Positions 20,701-33,237 of a stretch of 64,000 nucleotides of DNA are shown here, piece by piece. The DNA lies in NCBI RefSeq assembly GCF_042100115.1, contig NC_091277.1:496001-560000 (forward strand). Direction: 5' to 3'. The stretch is from Alternaria dauci. Taxonomy: Eukaryota; Ascomycota; Dothideomycetes; Pleosporales; Pleosporaceae. The notes below the pieces were generated by a model that saw only the letters and a list, made by a program, of their open reading frames with translations, had not been told where the DNA came from and ran no database searches. Position 1 is the stretch's first letter, and each line of letters starts with the position of its first letter. Made by a program: the position numbers and the translations under genes.

Positions 20701-22478
20701 CACTGAAGTTGGTCATGAGCCGCGTTACCCCATTCAAGCCAACCGAATTTCTCCAGTATGCCCAGCTAGGCAACGCAGATAACGTGCGCCTGAAGGCCTG
20801 GGAATGCTTGATTCGGCTAGGCATGATCCGGAAAGATACGATATTAAGGTTTCTTATGCACGAGATCAGGTCCGACCCCTCACCGTACTTTAGGAAGCAG
20901 CTGCTACGCATCTTCGGCATCGCTATCGGACAGATCGCTACTGGTGACGTTTGGGCACCAGAGAAGACTGTGGAAACCTCGGCAGATACGCTGATGATCG
21001 AGAACGAAGCCAGCAATGCTGAGCGTGCGTCGGCTCTCGCTCGACAGAACCTTAACGGGGCTCTGAGAGGATTGAAGAGCGACTTGCAGGGTAACATCAC
21101 CCTCCGTATGGTACTGGAGGAAGCCTTGAAGTCAACAGCACTGTCGACAAGCGACATGTCTGAGCTCCTGGACATTTGCGACATGATTTTCGATAACCAG
21201 AAGGTGAACAAGCTACCTATCAAACTGGCTCTTCCACGCTACTGGAGAGTGGAACACATCGGAAAGGGAGTGCTGCGCTTTAGACACAACAGCAGGTTCC
21301 GGACCAGGAAGATGCCTCCCCGGGAAGAAGTAGAGGAAGAGATAAGGAAGATGCGAGAGGCAAAAGCGGGCTTTTCCGCTCCGCCGGTACAGCAGCCTCA
21401 GCCTCAACCTCTACCTCTACCTCAGCCTCTACCTGTGCTTCAGCCCATACGAGACGCAGCTGCCCCAGCTCCGAAACCACCAGCATTGCCGAAGTTGTCG
21501 CTCAAGATCGGTGGGAAGAAAAAGTCTGCCACATCTCCACCGCCAACGGCTGGAACTCCCCATGCCCATTCGAGGAACCAGTCTATCGTATTCTCGCCCA
21601 CTGTCTACCATTCGCCATCACCAGCACCCATGTCAAAGCCGGCGTCTCCAGCCCCAGTAGCAAATTCAACAATAGCAGTAGCACAGCCGGCGCCACCCCC
21701 TGCTGCTCCGGCTCAGACGGATTCGCGTTCGTCAACCCCAGAGGTGCCACTGATGCAACCTTCAAAGAAGATTGCGACCCCAGCAGCAACCCCCAAGCCA
21801 GCGGTTTCAGCACCTGCTCCTGTTCAGGCTCCGAAGGCCCCCATTTCGGCACAGCCAGCTCCTGCCCCAGTTACCAAGACTCCGGTTCCACTGCCCAAGG
21901 TCTCTGCCCCAGCTTCTACGCCTGCCCAAGCGAAGCCAACTCCGAAACCAGCCCCGACAATCATCAAAGTGCCGAAACCTATGTCTACCACTCCTACCAT
22001 TCAGTCACCCGTCCCTCTGCCGGCTCCCAAGCTCAAGATCAGGACCAAAACCGCATCTGGCTCCACCGTACCATCGAGACCTTCCAGCGCCGCTCCCTCA
22101 CCGCGCCCGAGTGCAGCCCCATCACCCCGACCCAGCGTCGTTCCTCCTCCATCACGCCCCGTTGCTGCTAATATATTAGCCATAGCAAGGCCGGTAATCA
22201 AGCAGAAGAGAAGCAAAATCGTCAAGCTACGCCTTCCTTCTCGACTTCTCTCAAGATTCCCTCCAGGAGAGAGCAGGAAACGCAAACTGGTTTCTGGAAA
22301 CGGGGACGACGATAGGCCGTCTAAGCGTCAGAGTTTGGAAGCAAGCAGTATGTTGAATGGTAACGGTGCCGCTAAGAGCGGATTTGTTACCGTGGAGAGG
22401 GGTGGCAGTGAAAGGCCGAGGTTGCTTCTAAAGATGAAGGTGGGAAAAAATAAACTACCTACCGAGCGGAAGTTGTGA
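17765..22478 (+). CDS. TAF2: Transcription initiation factor TFIID subunit 2
   Basis: A 1554-residue protein from exons 17765..18577 and 18627..22478; the intron has GTGAGT and ATAAAG ends in phase 0. TAF2 is the largest TFIID subunits' M1-aminopeptidase-like member and contacts initiator DNA at RNA polymerase II promoters. The N-terminal half has the M1 fold (QQLELDFSF, HAYTRNSSFPGSASCLFPC, FVIGPFEHVDL). The site where peptidases carry HExxH reads HAVASQWIG (about residue 408), so the zinc site is lost, as in TAF2. HEAT-like helical repeats follow. The last ~400 residues are a Pro/Ala/Ser-rich tail ending in basic nuclear-import-like clusters (SRKRKL, RPSKRQ). The start is the ATG in TACCATGG. 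Confidence 0.95.
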
Positions 22479-22991
22479 GCGGGAAGCTGGCTGATGGCAG
22501 TTTCAGGAAGTGGGAGGTTTAGGGGGGGTAAACATGAGGACCAAGGGTAACATGCATTTTTAAGGTGTTATAACGGATGGGCATATCTTCCTCCTCCAGC
22601 GAACGAAAAAGGACTTGGGAAAATGGAGGAATTAAGACAGCTGCATGATGCGATTAGGACTACAGCATTCAGCGACGGCGTTTTTATGTTTTCATTCTTT
22701 TTTCATGGTGGATGGGACGCTAGGTGGATATACCCCCCGTTTGCTGGCACTAACGAACCTCATCTGTCTACTGGATTCGTATAGTTAGACCGGCTGGAGT
22801 AAGAATGCATAATTCACTATTCTATAGGACCCATTTGTTCATGGTGAAATATGAATTGACGGCAAGTATCAATACTGAAAAAGGCCACTCTCCCGAAACC
22901 CGCAGCGCTGGTACGCCATAGCAAAGGGTATCTACCATTACACGTTTCGAATCTACATACGCAAATGAAAATATGGCCTAAGCCAAGAGTA
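22479..22991. other. Convergent 3' region TAF2 / BAH-PHD
   Basis: About 510 bp between two convergent genes, expected to hold both 3' untranslated regions. No ORF of interest. Confidence 0.55.
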
Positions 22992-24871
22992 TCATGTTCG
23001 CCAGAGCAGTCGCTTCACAGATCGTATACCGGATTGGAAGACTGATTCGCTCATAGAGGCTGGAGTAGGTGTCCTGAGTGTAGCGATTGTAGGTATCTCC
23101 TCCTGAGGCTCAGACTTGGTCGTCTCTGTCGCATCCTTGGCAGCTTCAAAAGCCAAAGTCGCATCCTGCGCAGGCTCAAAAGCTACTGCCGTATCTTCCC
23201 TTGATTCGAAAGCCATTGTCGCTGTAGTCGCCACCACCGCACTCGTAGCCATGTCTTGCACAGCATCTGGAGGAGAGTCCTCCCTGCCAGTCTCTGTTTT
23301 GAGACGTTTTGTATGTGGTAAAGTAGGTTTCATAGCCGAACCGTAAGAAGCGCGTTTTCTCTTCTTCCCCAAGGATCCGAGTGGACGGCCTCTCTTCCTT
23401 GGTCCTAGGAACGGATTTTAGTTGTTAGTCGGATGAGGATGGTTCGGCTGTCTCACCCTTTGACTCGGTGTCAGTTGTCGGTGCATCTTTGATCTCAACT
23501 TGTCTATAGTCGTCTGCGTCACCGATGACTGAGTCCGCGTCACCATCCCGGATTGGCGTATCGCCGACGCCAGATGTCTTGGTGAAAGTGACGTTGTCTT
23601 TGTCGTCTGCATCATCGCCAATTTGAGGGGCTGCGGTCGAAGGCGCAGGCTTCTCTGATGCAACGTCCCCAGCCTTCTCAATTATCTTGCTGCACATGAG
23701 ACACGATATGTCTACGTTCCACTTCCGCTTAATCTTCCCTTCATGCTTCTCTATGATTGTGAGGCGGGTCTTGCTGCCCCCCTTCATCTTTGCCTCAAAG
23801 GTTCGTGCGGCTTCGCTCTGGCTGGATGCGATTTCGCTTTTGCTGAGTCGACTTTGCTTCTTAGATTTCGATGGGGTCGCCGCTTGCTTTGCGCTCAAGT
23901 CTTGGAGCGCTCGCTGTTTCAAGCACCCTGCGTGAAGCCACTCTCTGCAATGTGGGCATTGAACAAGAAGCTCGTCCGGATTGCTGGGCTGCTTATCAAT
24001 GCAATAGGTATTCAGTTTCTGTGGCATGGTCAGTATGAGGTGGAGAGTTGCAACGAGAGTACGTACGCTTAATCGATTGGTCTTCTTTGTGATATCGAAG
24101 CTTTGACGGAAGAACAGCTGATCTGCCGGAAGTTCCATGTCCTCTGGTTTGTCGTTCCAATGTACCACATTTGCAATAGATTCTACTGTGACGGCTTCGA
24201 TGACGTCCATGTGGTTGCTGACTATCAGCTCGGCTCCACCATGATGCGGTTGTCGACCCCCCGGTAGATCCTCTGGTCGATATGCCCAAAATACTCTGAG
24301 GTAAACATGGGAGGCGTCTCCGGCGCGGACCTCGAGCACCTTGGCGAGCCAATGCTGTACTGAAATCGGACCTTCTTCGACGTGATCTTGTTCGCTCTTT
24401 CTCACAAAGACCATCTGGCCGACTTGGAATTCTTCGCCGTTTACTGAAGCGTTTGTGTTAGCGCGACCAGACTCAGGATGCATCACAAGCCTGGGACTCA
24501 CTGGTAAACTTGCGATAGCGGTTTGTACTCTCCCAGTATCGTGCGGGTAAGATCTTGACATGAACTTGGCCCAGTTGCATGTCTTGGAATTGATTTGGCT
24601 CTACGATGTCTGCGTCTAGAGGTGCAAGGTGACCAGGGTATTTGTTGTTCTCCAAACCATTTGCACTGCGCTTTTTCTGTGTAGTCAGGGCCTTGGTTTG
24701 CTTCTTTGGTGCCTTGGTGTCTACAGCTACGACCTTGAAGCCAGGAAAGTTGTCTACCGTCGACCAGTCGATCTTTCGTTTCTTTGCGGCGGGGTCCATC
24801 GCATCGCTGATTGGAGGGGCAGACGCAGTATGCACGGGCATTTTATCTACTGCCTTGCGTTTGCGCGCCAT
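22992..24871 (-). CDS. epr-1: BAH-PHD chromatin reader, EPR-1-like
   Basis: Four minus-strand exons, 24871..24502, 24443..24067, 24018..23458 region (23457 last base) and 23404..22992, give 573 residues. A Lys-rich N-terminus (MARKRKAVDK, AAKKRKIDW) precedes a BAH domain at about 125-250 (FQVGQMVFVRKSEQ, WLAKVLEVRA, VYLRVFWAYRPEDLPGGRQ, NHMDVIEAVTVESI). A PHD-type finger follows (TYCIDKQ, LVQCPHCREWLHAGCL) with a long insert before its closing CLMC pair. Exon 4 begins with an AT-hook-like RKRGRPLGS. Fungal proteins with this BAH-PHD order are EPR-1 homologues, known in Neurospora as readers of H3K27 methylation needed for Polycomb silencing. The assignment rests on domain order; other BAH-PHD proteins exist. 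Confidence 0.82.
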
Positions 24872-26414
24872 TGTGAGCGATTGGGGATGGGGGTTTGGCG
24901 TTTGTGGTTCGGTGGAGTGATTGTCGTGCGTGGTGATTGTGGGTGTTCGAGCTTTCGCGTACGGTCAAAGCGGATACGACCAACACTCTGACAGACACAA
25001 CGAGACGTGAGCGAAGGTTCGGTGAGAGAGCGGCGGACTGAAGGCGTTGATGATTCCGTGTTTTGGCTTCAGGGTTCGATGTGTAGACTCAAAACGAGAT
25101 GTACGAACATCGCACATGAGACGCGTTCGAAGTGGAGTAACCGATCCGACGCGTTGTCAGCTGCTGGAGCAATGACGGTACCGCAGTCATGGAACGCTAG
25201 TCCCGATGTATGACATCACGTGTGTCATGGTTGTCAGACCTCTGCATAGCTATGATCCATCACCACATGTTCCACAAACGCAAAGGCAAGGCAATGCAAG
25301 GCAATGTAATGCAATGCAAGGCAAGGAGGTTCTCGTCAGCATAAGGTCTCTCTTGAGAAGTGCTCAGGACAAAAGAGGCATGGCGGCGGCTTCGTCCTGG
25401 ATTACCAATGTGTAGTCGCCGGAACAAAACAAACCATGGACCCGTCCACGGCTACAGAGCCCAGCCTTGATTTACGTGACGCCACCATTGACGATGACAT
25501 TCGTCATTCAACCGGCCATGTTTATCCAAGTGAATATCGTTGTTTTGAAAAGACATCGTGACGCAGCACAAGAGGCAGAGGCTGCTTGACTAGGATTGCA
25601 TGCAAGCAAGATCTGTATGCCCGGCCAGCGCATTTGATAGTTCCGGACAAGATGGTAGTAGCACAACTGGGTACCCCAGATTCCGTGAGCCGCGTTCCGG
25701 CCACTATTGCCAACAACACATATCGAGGCCAAGATGCACAGCCACACCATCATGGCTACCCAGAAGAGGAGAAGGTTGTGCCGAGTGGCCGAAGACAGGC
25801 GGGCGGCCGCGAATTTAGTCTAGTACGGGGCCTCAGAATGGGCTGGGAATACGACTAAGGGCCAATGAGTAAGCGTGCAGTGGCCATGGAGATGTTTGGA
25901 AGGATTCCCGCGTTGAGAACACGCGGCCATGCGTCGTTGTCGATGAGCAACGTCTTTCAGTCTGCGCCGACATGGACAAATTCATGGTCAAGTACAGATC
26001 TGTCACTCGGTAGAGGGATCATCCAGAACTCGCCGATCTCCTAAGAACCCTTTCTCCAAGGTTCGCGTCATAGGCATGTCTGATCCCTGCCGCGCGCGCC
26101 CAGAAATCCCTCCACAAGTCTAACTCCACCACGGACCTTAGCTATACGTACTACGCCTACCGCTCTTTCGCTCCTTGTAGTTTTCCATAATTTCTCCCTC
26201 CTCCCTACTTTGCACCCGCCCGTAATTCTGTCCTCTTGTCGCTCGTTTTCGAGGAACGCCTCTAGTCCCTGCATCGCAACATCCAGCAAGCCGGTGTACC
26301 CGTGGCTTGCGCGCCTGGCCCAATACCAACAACGCGCCCGTAGAGCACCTGCATTGTGTACCGCAGCGAGGAGAGACCTTCCACGTATACCTGGAACCAT
26401 CACTGGTCGCTGCC
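24872..26414. other. Divergent promoter region BAH-PHD / Caf120-like
   Basis: About 1.5 kb between two divergently transcribed genes. It holds a short tandem repeat (listed separately). The overlapping ORFs on both strands (25508-25858, 26068-26437) show no family signature and are probably chance frames. Confidence 0.5.
25284..25326 (+). repeat. Short tandem repeat of GGCAATGCAA type
   Basis: Degenerate repeats of GGCAA and TGCAA units, including GCAATGCAAGGCAATG, run for about 43 bp in the divergent promoter region. Confidence 0.7.
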
Positions 26415-29400
26415 ATGGGTCGTCCAAAGAGAGGTAAATAATGCGCCTGCTACATAATGGCTGCCCTCCCTACTGTGTCAGCAGGGATGGTCTATGGAAG
26501 AACATTCACTAATGTTGCGCCCTGTTCGCCCCTTCACAGTTCTGTCGTTTATGTCACAATGGGGCGGTTCCAACCAGCATACCTTGCAGAGGAACCCTCC
26601 GTCTGCTGGTCACTCGCCGGGCCCCGCGTCCCCCGCTCCGCCTTCACCCTCTACCAAGCAACCGGTAACTTCAGCCAACTTTGCGCAATCCGCCACGGCT
26701 CTGGACACGTACAATAACGAGCGACCTCCCTCTCGGGCGACTCAACGCGACCGTAGCGACTCCCGAGCCTCAGTACGCCCCATGTCCATGATCCAAACAT
26801 ATCAACCGCCAGTCATGGAAGTAAGCCAGGACACACTGCCAGAGCTGCAGCGCATCTTCATGTTCCTCAACAGCCATTCCAACAAGCTGTACCAAGAGGG
26901 TTACTTCCTCAAGTTCCACGACACCGATACCCGTACGTCTGACCTATAAGCAATGCTTGTTTGTGATACTGACGGCAACGCAGGTGGCCGTCCTGCGCCA
27001 GATCGAAGGTGGCAGGAGTACTTTGTCCAGCTTGTTGGCACCATTCTCTCACTATGGGATGCGAGTGCGCTGGACCGGGCCGGTGGCGAGACTGAAGTCT
27101 TGCCAACATTCATCAACCTGACAGACGCTGCGATCCACATGGTACCTTCATCCATAACTTCCACAAGACCCCTCTAACCCCACCAGATCCCCTCCATGAC
27201 CCTAAAAGACGGAAAGAAGCTCGACAACATCCTCAGCGTGTCGACAGCTGCGAGCAACAAATTCCTCTTCCACTTCGATTCCTACCACGCCCTTACGCAG
27301 TGGACCGCTGGCATCCGCCTCGCCATGTACGAACATACAACTCTCTCGGAAGCATATACGGGCGCATTGATTGCTGGCAAGGGCAAGACGCTCAACAACA
27401 TCCGCATGATTCTGGATCGACAGTGCGCAAAGTACGAAGACTGGGTACGCGTTCGATTTGGCGCAGGCACCCCATGGCGCCGCTGCTGGTGTGTCGTCTC
27501 TCCACCAGACGAGAAGGAGTATATCAAATTGCAAAAGCTACAGAAGAAGGGCAACGCTTACGAGCGGCCACCAATACTCAAGGGCGACATCAAGTTCTAC
27601 GAGACCAAGAAGGTTACCAAGAAGACAAAGGCCATTGCCACTGTCAGGGACGCATACTCGTGTTACGCCATCTACCCACAATCGAAGCCGCTAATTGACC
27701 AGTCCACGCTGGTCAAGATCGAGGGCAAGATTACAGTACACTCCACGCCAGAAAGCACGACAGAAGGATTCGTCTTTGTCATGCCAGAGTCGCGTCCGGC
27801 TATTTCAGGATTTGAGATTATGCTCCAGTTTCTCTTCCCTGTCTTCGATACGTTCTCGCTATACGGACGCCCAAAAAAGCTCATCGCGGACGTGTTGGAT
27901 ACCCGTGGCTTGATGTTCGCCATGCCTTCCGACAGACGGTACGGCTACTTGGAGATGTGGGATGTCGTGGGCTTGATCAATACCGAGGGCAGTGACAAAT
28001 GGTCAGAGCGCCAGTGGAGGAAACAGTTGAAGGACCTGACGTCGACACGTATGACGTCCGTAACCCAGGACGCAGAGTCGGTCTACAGCCGCGCCAGCCG
28101 TAGGAATACCGTCAGCCGAGCAGGCTTCACACCACGCGGTCTACGATTCGAAGACCAGGGTTCTGTTCGCTCTAGTCCGTCCACGCGCCAGTCGTCGCCT
28201 ACACGTAAATTTCCGGACTTTGAAGTGCCAAAGACCCGTCGTGCCGGAACCGCTCCCGCAGTGAACCCATTCGGTACTCCACGCCATCAGCGATCGGTAT
28301 CGGAGCAAGTCAGCGGACCCAACAACCAGAACTCGCCATCTAGGTTTACGCAAGACGAAACGCCCTACGAGGACGAACGCGCGCCGACTCCTCCCCAACA
28401 CCGTGTGCTCAACAGCTCCTCGAATGGCGCAGTCCAACCGTACGATTCGGCGTCCGACTACGATGAGAGCCCTGTCAAGGAGCCGCAGAACCTTCCGCCA
28501 CCTCCGGCAGATTTGTCTGCTCCGCCGCAGGGTTATGTTGACCTTCCTCCTACTCAGGAGCACGCTGCCAACCAAAAGCCGCCTATTCGCCCCAACATGC
28601 CTATGGCGAAGCCAAACCCTGCCGTCGATTCTGCTACGCTGCAGCAAATGGCTGATGCCTCACATGGATCGTTCCCAGTTGGCCTAGCTGGGGCAGGTGC
28701 AGCTGCAGCCTGGAGAAACCAGGATACTATACAGAGCAGGCGCAGTGGCGACTACAATGGATACGGTGATCAAGGGCAGGCCATGTATCTTGGTGTAAAC
28801 TCAAGGCCACCCCCATCGAACCAAAACTCTGGTAACCGCCTATCTACCATTCCTGCATCGCCCTATGTCGAGCACTCCGAATTCGTCGATTCTCCAACAG
28901 GCTATCAGCCGACAGCTCCGCCAGTTCCAGAACACAGTGAGTTGCCGCCGCAACCCCCCACCCACGAGCTTCCTTACCGCCCACATCCCGAAAGTGGCGG
29001 TATACCTCGTAAACCCGTACCAGGTCCGTCTCCCCTAGCCTCAGAAGAGGATGATACCCTTTCGACTACAAGCTCAAGACTCGACAGTTTACGAGAAGAC
29101 GTAATCGACCCTGAAGCTCTCGACGCTTTCAATACCCAACCTACACTGCACCGTCAGGCAAGTGCATCTAGTAGTCGCTACGACGACGATGCGATATCGA
29201 CTTCTACACCAGACTATGCTAGCATTGCTGAAGAGGAGGAGCCTGCTTCTCCGCCACGAAAGGTGCCGGAACGACGCGCAGATCGTCCTAGAAGTGGCGT
29301 CTTGACAATGATCGGAGACCCAAATGTGAAGCCTCCTTCGGATGAAGATCCGCATGGCTACAAATCAGTGCTGGACCCAGCACAGGCACCTGCAGCTGTG

Positions 29401-30768
29401 CCCAGTATTGATTTTGGCCCAACGTACGCTCTAGACTTTGACGGCAAGCGCCCAGGCACCAGCGGGACCATGACACAGATGTTACACGACAACAGTGCCT
29501 CGCGATCCAAAGAGAACCTTGCGACGACTCCGAACGAACAGAACCGACTTTCGTTCATCTCTGCAGGAAGCACACCAAACACGCCTATGCATGTGCCTAG
29601 TGGTTCAAACTCTCCACAGATAAACGACTCACGACAGGTCGCGTGGCAACCGGCTGCAGCCTCACCACAGCAGCCAGATCGACAGAGGCTGGATCCTGAA
29701 GAATGGGTAATGCAACGTGCGACTCAGCAGCAGCCTATGACGTACGGACATGGGAGAAGCAAGTCGCATACCCCTCCTCCATTCGGTCGCACGCATTCTG
29801 GAGACTGGAGTCAAATGCAGCCTACTACCGGTCGCACACACTCTGGAGATTGGAGCCAGATGCAGCCTCCTTTCGTCCGCACACATTCTGGGGACTGGAG
29901 TCAGATACGGCATTCGCCCCAGGGTTCGCCCGGACCTGCTCGTCCACCTAGTCGCCCGTTGAGCCGTGGTGCTGAGACACTGCTTGATCAACGGCCCACC
30001 ACCTTATCAGCTCGCGAGCAGGAACAAGTTGCTCGAATGACAAACACTCCTCTTCTGGACTTGTCGCAAACCTCCAAGAAACTACAGAAACCGGCACCAA
30101 CAGGACTGACAGGCTACATCGATCACCGTGAGAAGGAGAAAGCAGCTCAAAAGGCCAATCGCCACAGCTTCACTCCCGCTATGCAATCCGAGATCGATAG
30201 GCGTACGTTGCAGAACCAACAACGCCAAATGATGGAGGTTCAGCAACGCCAACAGCAGATGATGCAGCAGCAGCAGCAGCAGTTCGCGATGGCCCAGGCT
30301 CAGGCTCAGGCTCAGAGCACTTATGCGCCGAGCATGATGGGACTACCAACTGGTGGTGGTGCGCCCAGCGTAATGGGAGCTCCTAGCATGATGGGTACCC
30401 CTAGTATGATGGGCACTCCTAGTGTCATGGGTATGCCTACCGGGCCTGGAACACCGTCAGGAATGGTCGGCATGGCGTACTCTACGCCAAGCCAGATGCA
30501 CCCTATGTACCAGCAACAGCAGCAGCAGTATTTCCCCCAGACACCAACCCCGCAGATGAATATCCCTGGTGGCTGGATCTCGCCGGCGCAGACGCCGCAG
30601 GGCCAATACTTCCCACAGTCGTCGCCGCAAGGCTATGGTAACATGGCTCAGCAGCAACAACAACAACAGCAGAACCCGCCCACGCAGGCCTACGGCGCAA
30701 GCTTCGATCAGGCGCAACAGGCAGCCAAGTTCGCACAGCAACAGGCTCAGGGACAGTACCGACGTTGA
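26415..30768 (+). CDS. CAF120: PH-domain protein of the Caf120/Skg3 type (CCR4-NOT associated)
   Basis: Proposed exons 26415..26433, 26540..26932, 26984..27141 and 27187..30768 give about 1383 residues. The first tiny exon (MGRPKR) is inferred from GTAAAT, a CTAAT branch and TTCACAG; translation could instead start at 26494 or 26551. Residues about 125-250 form a PH domain split by two introns (NKLYQEGYFLKFHDTDT, RRWQEYFVQLVGTILSLWD, KFLFHFDSYHALTQWTAGIR). A conserved region follows (RVRFGAGTPWRRCWCVV, KGDIKFYETKKVTKKTKAIA, MLQFLFPVFDTFSLYGRPKK) as in yeast Caf120/Skg3, which associate with CCR4-NOT and the bud neck. The rest is disordered: three RTHSGDWSQ repeats (29785-29915), SxMMG repeats and poly-Gln. 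The function is inferred from the family. Confidence 0.85.
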
Positions 30769-31527
30769 ATAGATGGAATATCAAGTTAGGAAGTGGTTGA
30801 GATTATCTCTGGGTCGATTACAATTGGATCGAAGAGTATGAGACGAGATGCCGATGTTCATTGTATATATTTTGCGTCTGCATCTTCTTCTCGTACATAA
30901 TAACAGGTAGTGAGTAGTGGTTCATGTGGAGCTTTGGATTGGATTGAAAGGCTCGCATGTTATTACATGGGGCTTTAATGGAGTCATTAAAGATTGAGAT
31001 GTTACTTGGATAGTTGCTTGATTATGCAGTGTATGGTGGTCCGTAGATTTATGAAGTGTTTTATGGTGGCAGCCTGATGGCTTCAAAGATGTCCATAGAA
31101 TCTCTAAACGCGCATCGGGACTCATCTTATTTGCCTGGCTGTGACTACGGTAGGTATAAGACCGCAGTTCAGTTATTGAAAAGGAGATATCCAGAACCTA
31201 CACTATGAAACATCCAGATAGGAGAAGGGTATCTTTATCCCAACACTGACTCTAAGCTTCGTATTCATACACGTGAGGGGAGAAGAGCTCTAACGATATT
31301 CGATTGACTAAGAATGCAGGGAGGTGGGTACAAGATGGTGCGTGTACTGGCGTGAGACGCCTCGGAAGATGGAAGTGCGGGGCATTGCAATAAGGAAGCT
31401 ACCCCTCCATGCAGCTTTCACGCCGCTAACCTCATCCCACCTCCGTCTCCACAATACGCCCTGCATGAGGCTCGTCATTGTGTCTATCTCTCGTCATCAT
31501 CGGCCAATTTCTCCTTTTGGTTCCAAC
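30769..31527. other. Convergent intergenic region, no gene seen
   Basis: About 760 bp between the 3' ends of the Caf120-like and EthD genes. Nothing recognised. Confidence 0.5.
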
Positions 31528-31839
31528 TTAACTCGTTGCGATAACGTTGCCGTGGACCAAAACCACCTGCTCGCTGCTGAAGTTCTTTACGTCGTCCATG
31601 ATCTCCTTGACGTTTGGATCCTGCAGGCACTTTTCAAGAGCTTCTGGGCTCTCAAACTCCATGACGGTGGAAATAGAATATGGGCCGTCACCGTTGAGTT
31701 CACTGACGGTGTACGACTTCAGACCGCGTGAGCCCCAAATCTTCATGGCGATAGTCATGTGTTTTGTCAGGTAGTACTCCTTGTCAAAAGTGGCGCCATC
31801 CTTGCGAGGGTAGAGGGCGAGAATAGTCGAGCCAGGCAT
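31528..31839 (-). CDS. EthD-domain protein
   Basis: A 103-residue single-exon protein with the EthD ferredoxin-like alpha+beta barrel pattern: an N-terminal strand ILALYPRKDG, then FDKEYYLTKHMTIAMKIWGSRGLKSYTV and STVMEFESPEALEKCLQDPNVKEIMDDVKNF, ending in a strand QVVLVHG. EthD-like proteins form dimers; members occur in ether degradation and in polyketide or pigment pathways, but many are unassigned. No biosynthetic cluster surrounds this gene, so I give no substrate. The start is the only ATG that preserves the first strand. Confidence 0.88.
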   Translation of the reverse strand: MPGSTILALYPRKDGATFDKEYYLTKHMTIAMKIWGSRGLKSYTVSELNGDGPYSISTVMEFESPEALEKCLQDPNVKEIMDDVKNFSSEQVVLVHGNVIATS

Positions 31840-32362
31840 GATGATGTTCAGTTGGAGTGTGTTGTAAGAGCTCTGTTGGCTATTAGTAGAGATCTGTAAA
31901 TACTTGCAAGATGTACTGACTGTTGTAGAAGTTGCGAGGTGCTTTGGCTGGACAGTACCGACGTGGGTAGTAGTGTGTTTATACTCGCGCCAGTTCCTTA
32001 GACCGACTCAGTACCCCACTTCGATCCCTACCGCTTCGGATCCTCCAGTCTTGTACACTCGTCCGTGATTACTAGTAATCACACTCCGGTCAGTCTTAAA
32101 ATACACTCCGTAGGTTTTTGTCCGCTGTGGCCATTTCCGGACCACGTACCAGCTCCAGACACCTGTCGCTCATGCCTGGCCGGGTCTTCCCGGGTGGATA
32201 TGATCACACTCAATTGGAGCAAGTATTGTAGGATGTATTACTAAGCTGATGTGATGCCAGACATTTACTACAACGCTGCCGCGGTGCGCCTGCTGTGTCG
32301 CTACATTGAAAGTCCGATATACCGATCGATATCTCCGCATGTGAGCTCCGCCCTGCACATAA
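31840..32362. other. Intergenic region with EthD promoter
   Basis: Besides the TATA box nothing is recognised. The minus-strand ORF 32170-32412 lacks family features. Confidence 0.4.
31978..31983 (-). promoter_or_regulatory. TATA box of the EthD gene
   Basis: Read on the minus strand this is TATAAA, about 140 bp before the EthD start codon and in the right orientation. Assignment is by position only. Confidence 0.4.
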
Positions 32363-33237
32363 TCACAGCTTGGCAGGTGGCTTATTCTGACCCTCCGGGT
32401 TATCACGCGCAATCAAGCTGTCCTGGATGACCACGATCCGTTGGGCCCCCGGTCTCGTGTCACTCCCATGAAAAGATATGGACGGTATCGGAACGTCATC
32501 TCGCAGCTCGGCTGTTCTCATATCAACCCATATTCTTCCCTCGAAAGGCGTTTTCTTTCTCGCCCATATGAAAGCCATCTCATCCATCCCCCTTAGTCTC
32601 AGCCCGATGACTGTATGCAGTTCTGTAACGATCCGGAACTGAGGTGGCTCGTGCGGTGCCCATTGCTGGCTGTTCTTCACTACGATACTCGTACGCTGAG
32701 AGACAACCGCTTCTTGTATAACGAGGCCGGTGCCTAAACCCGAGAATCTTTCGGGCAGTATGGAGTTAGAGACGCGACCTTCCTCTTCGTGAGCGCAGTC
32801 TGTCAGCTTGAATCGAAGCGCAGGATCCAATCCTACAAATGCATCCGACACGGTTCCACAGTCAATGGTACATGAGCGACCCGATTTGAAGAAGAGCTGC
32901 AGCGTGGGAAAGAATGTGTTCAGGGTCCAGTAAACAATTTCTAAACGTGGTCAGCTCTAACGTCCTCTAATATTGCGCGTCGTCTACACGGACTCTCGTT
33001 CACTAATTGACTGGCCACAGTCACTGTCCCAATCTGGGCTGTGTGCGCCAATTTGGCTACTCGTGGCAAGAAGGTGCTTTGGTCTATAGTGCACACTGTC
33101 GTTGCGTCTGATCCCCGGTCGATATCATCTTGTATCAAGCCCTCGTTGAGCTGGTCCTTGCTTATCAAGGGCGGAGGACGGCTGCGACGTCGCGTCTCTA
33201 AGTACAAGTCTTGTGTCGGGCATCTGTAGTAATCCAT
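32363..33237 (-). CDS. Hypothetical protein, exon structure unresolved
   Basis: Two good minus-strand frames, 33237..32941 and about 32938..32363, probably belong to one gene. The upstream part begins MDYYRCPTQDLYLETRRRSR and the downstream part runs from IVYWTLNTFFPTLQLFF to NKPPAKL. Between them a CTGAC branch and GTTTAG acceptor are visible, but the best donors (GTGAAC, GTCCGT, GTCAAT) are weak or leave the wrong phase, so the junction is not fixed. No signal peptide. I do not recognise a domain. A further upstream ORF at 33283-33570 with a CQLCG motif might be a 5' exon, again without a matching splice phase. The locus may be a degraded or lineage-specific gene. Confidence 0.35.
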
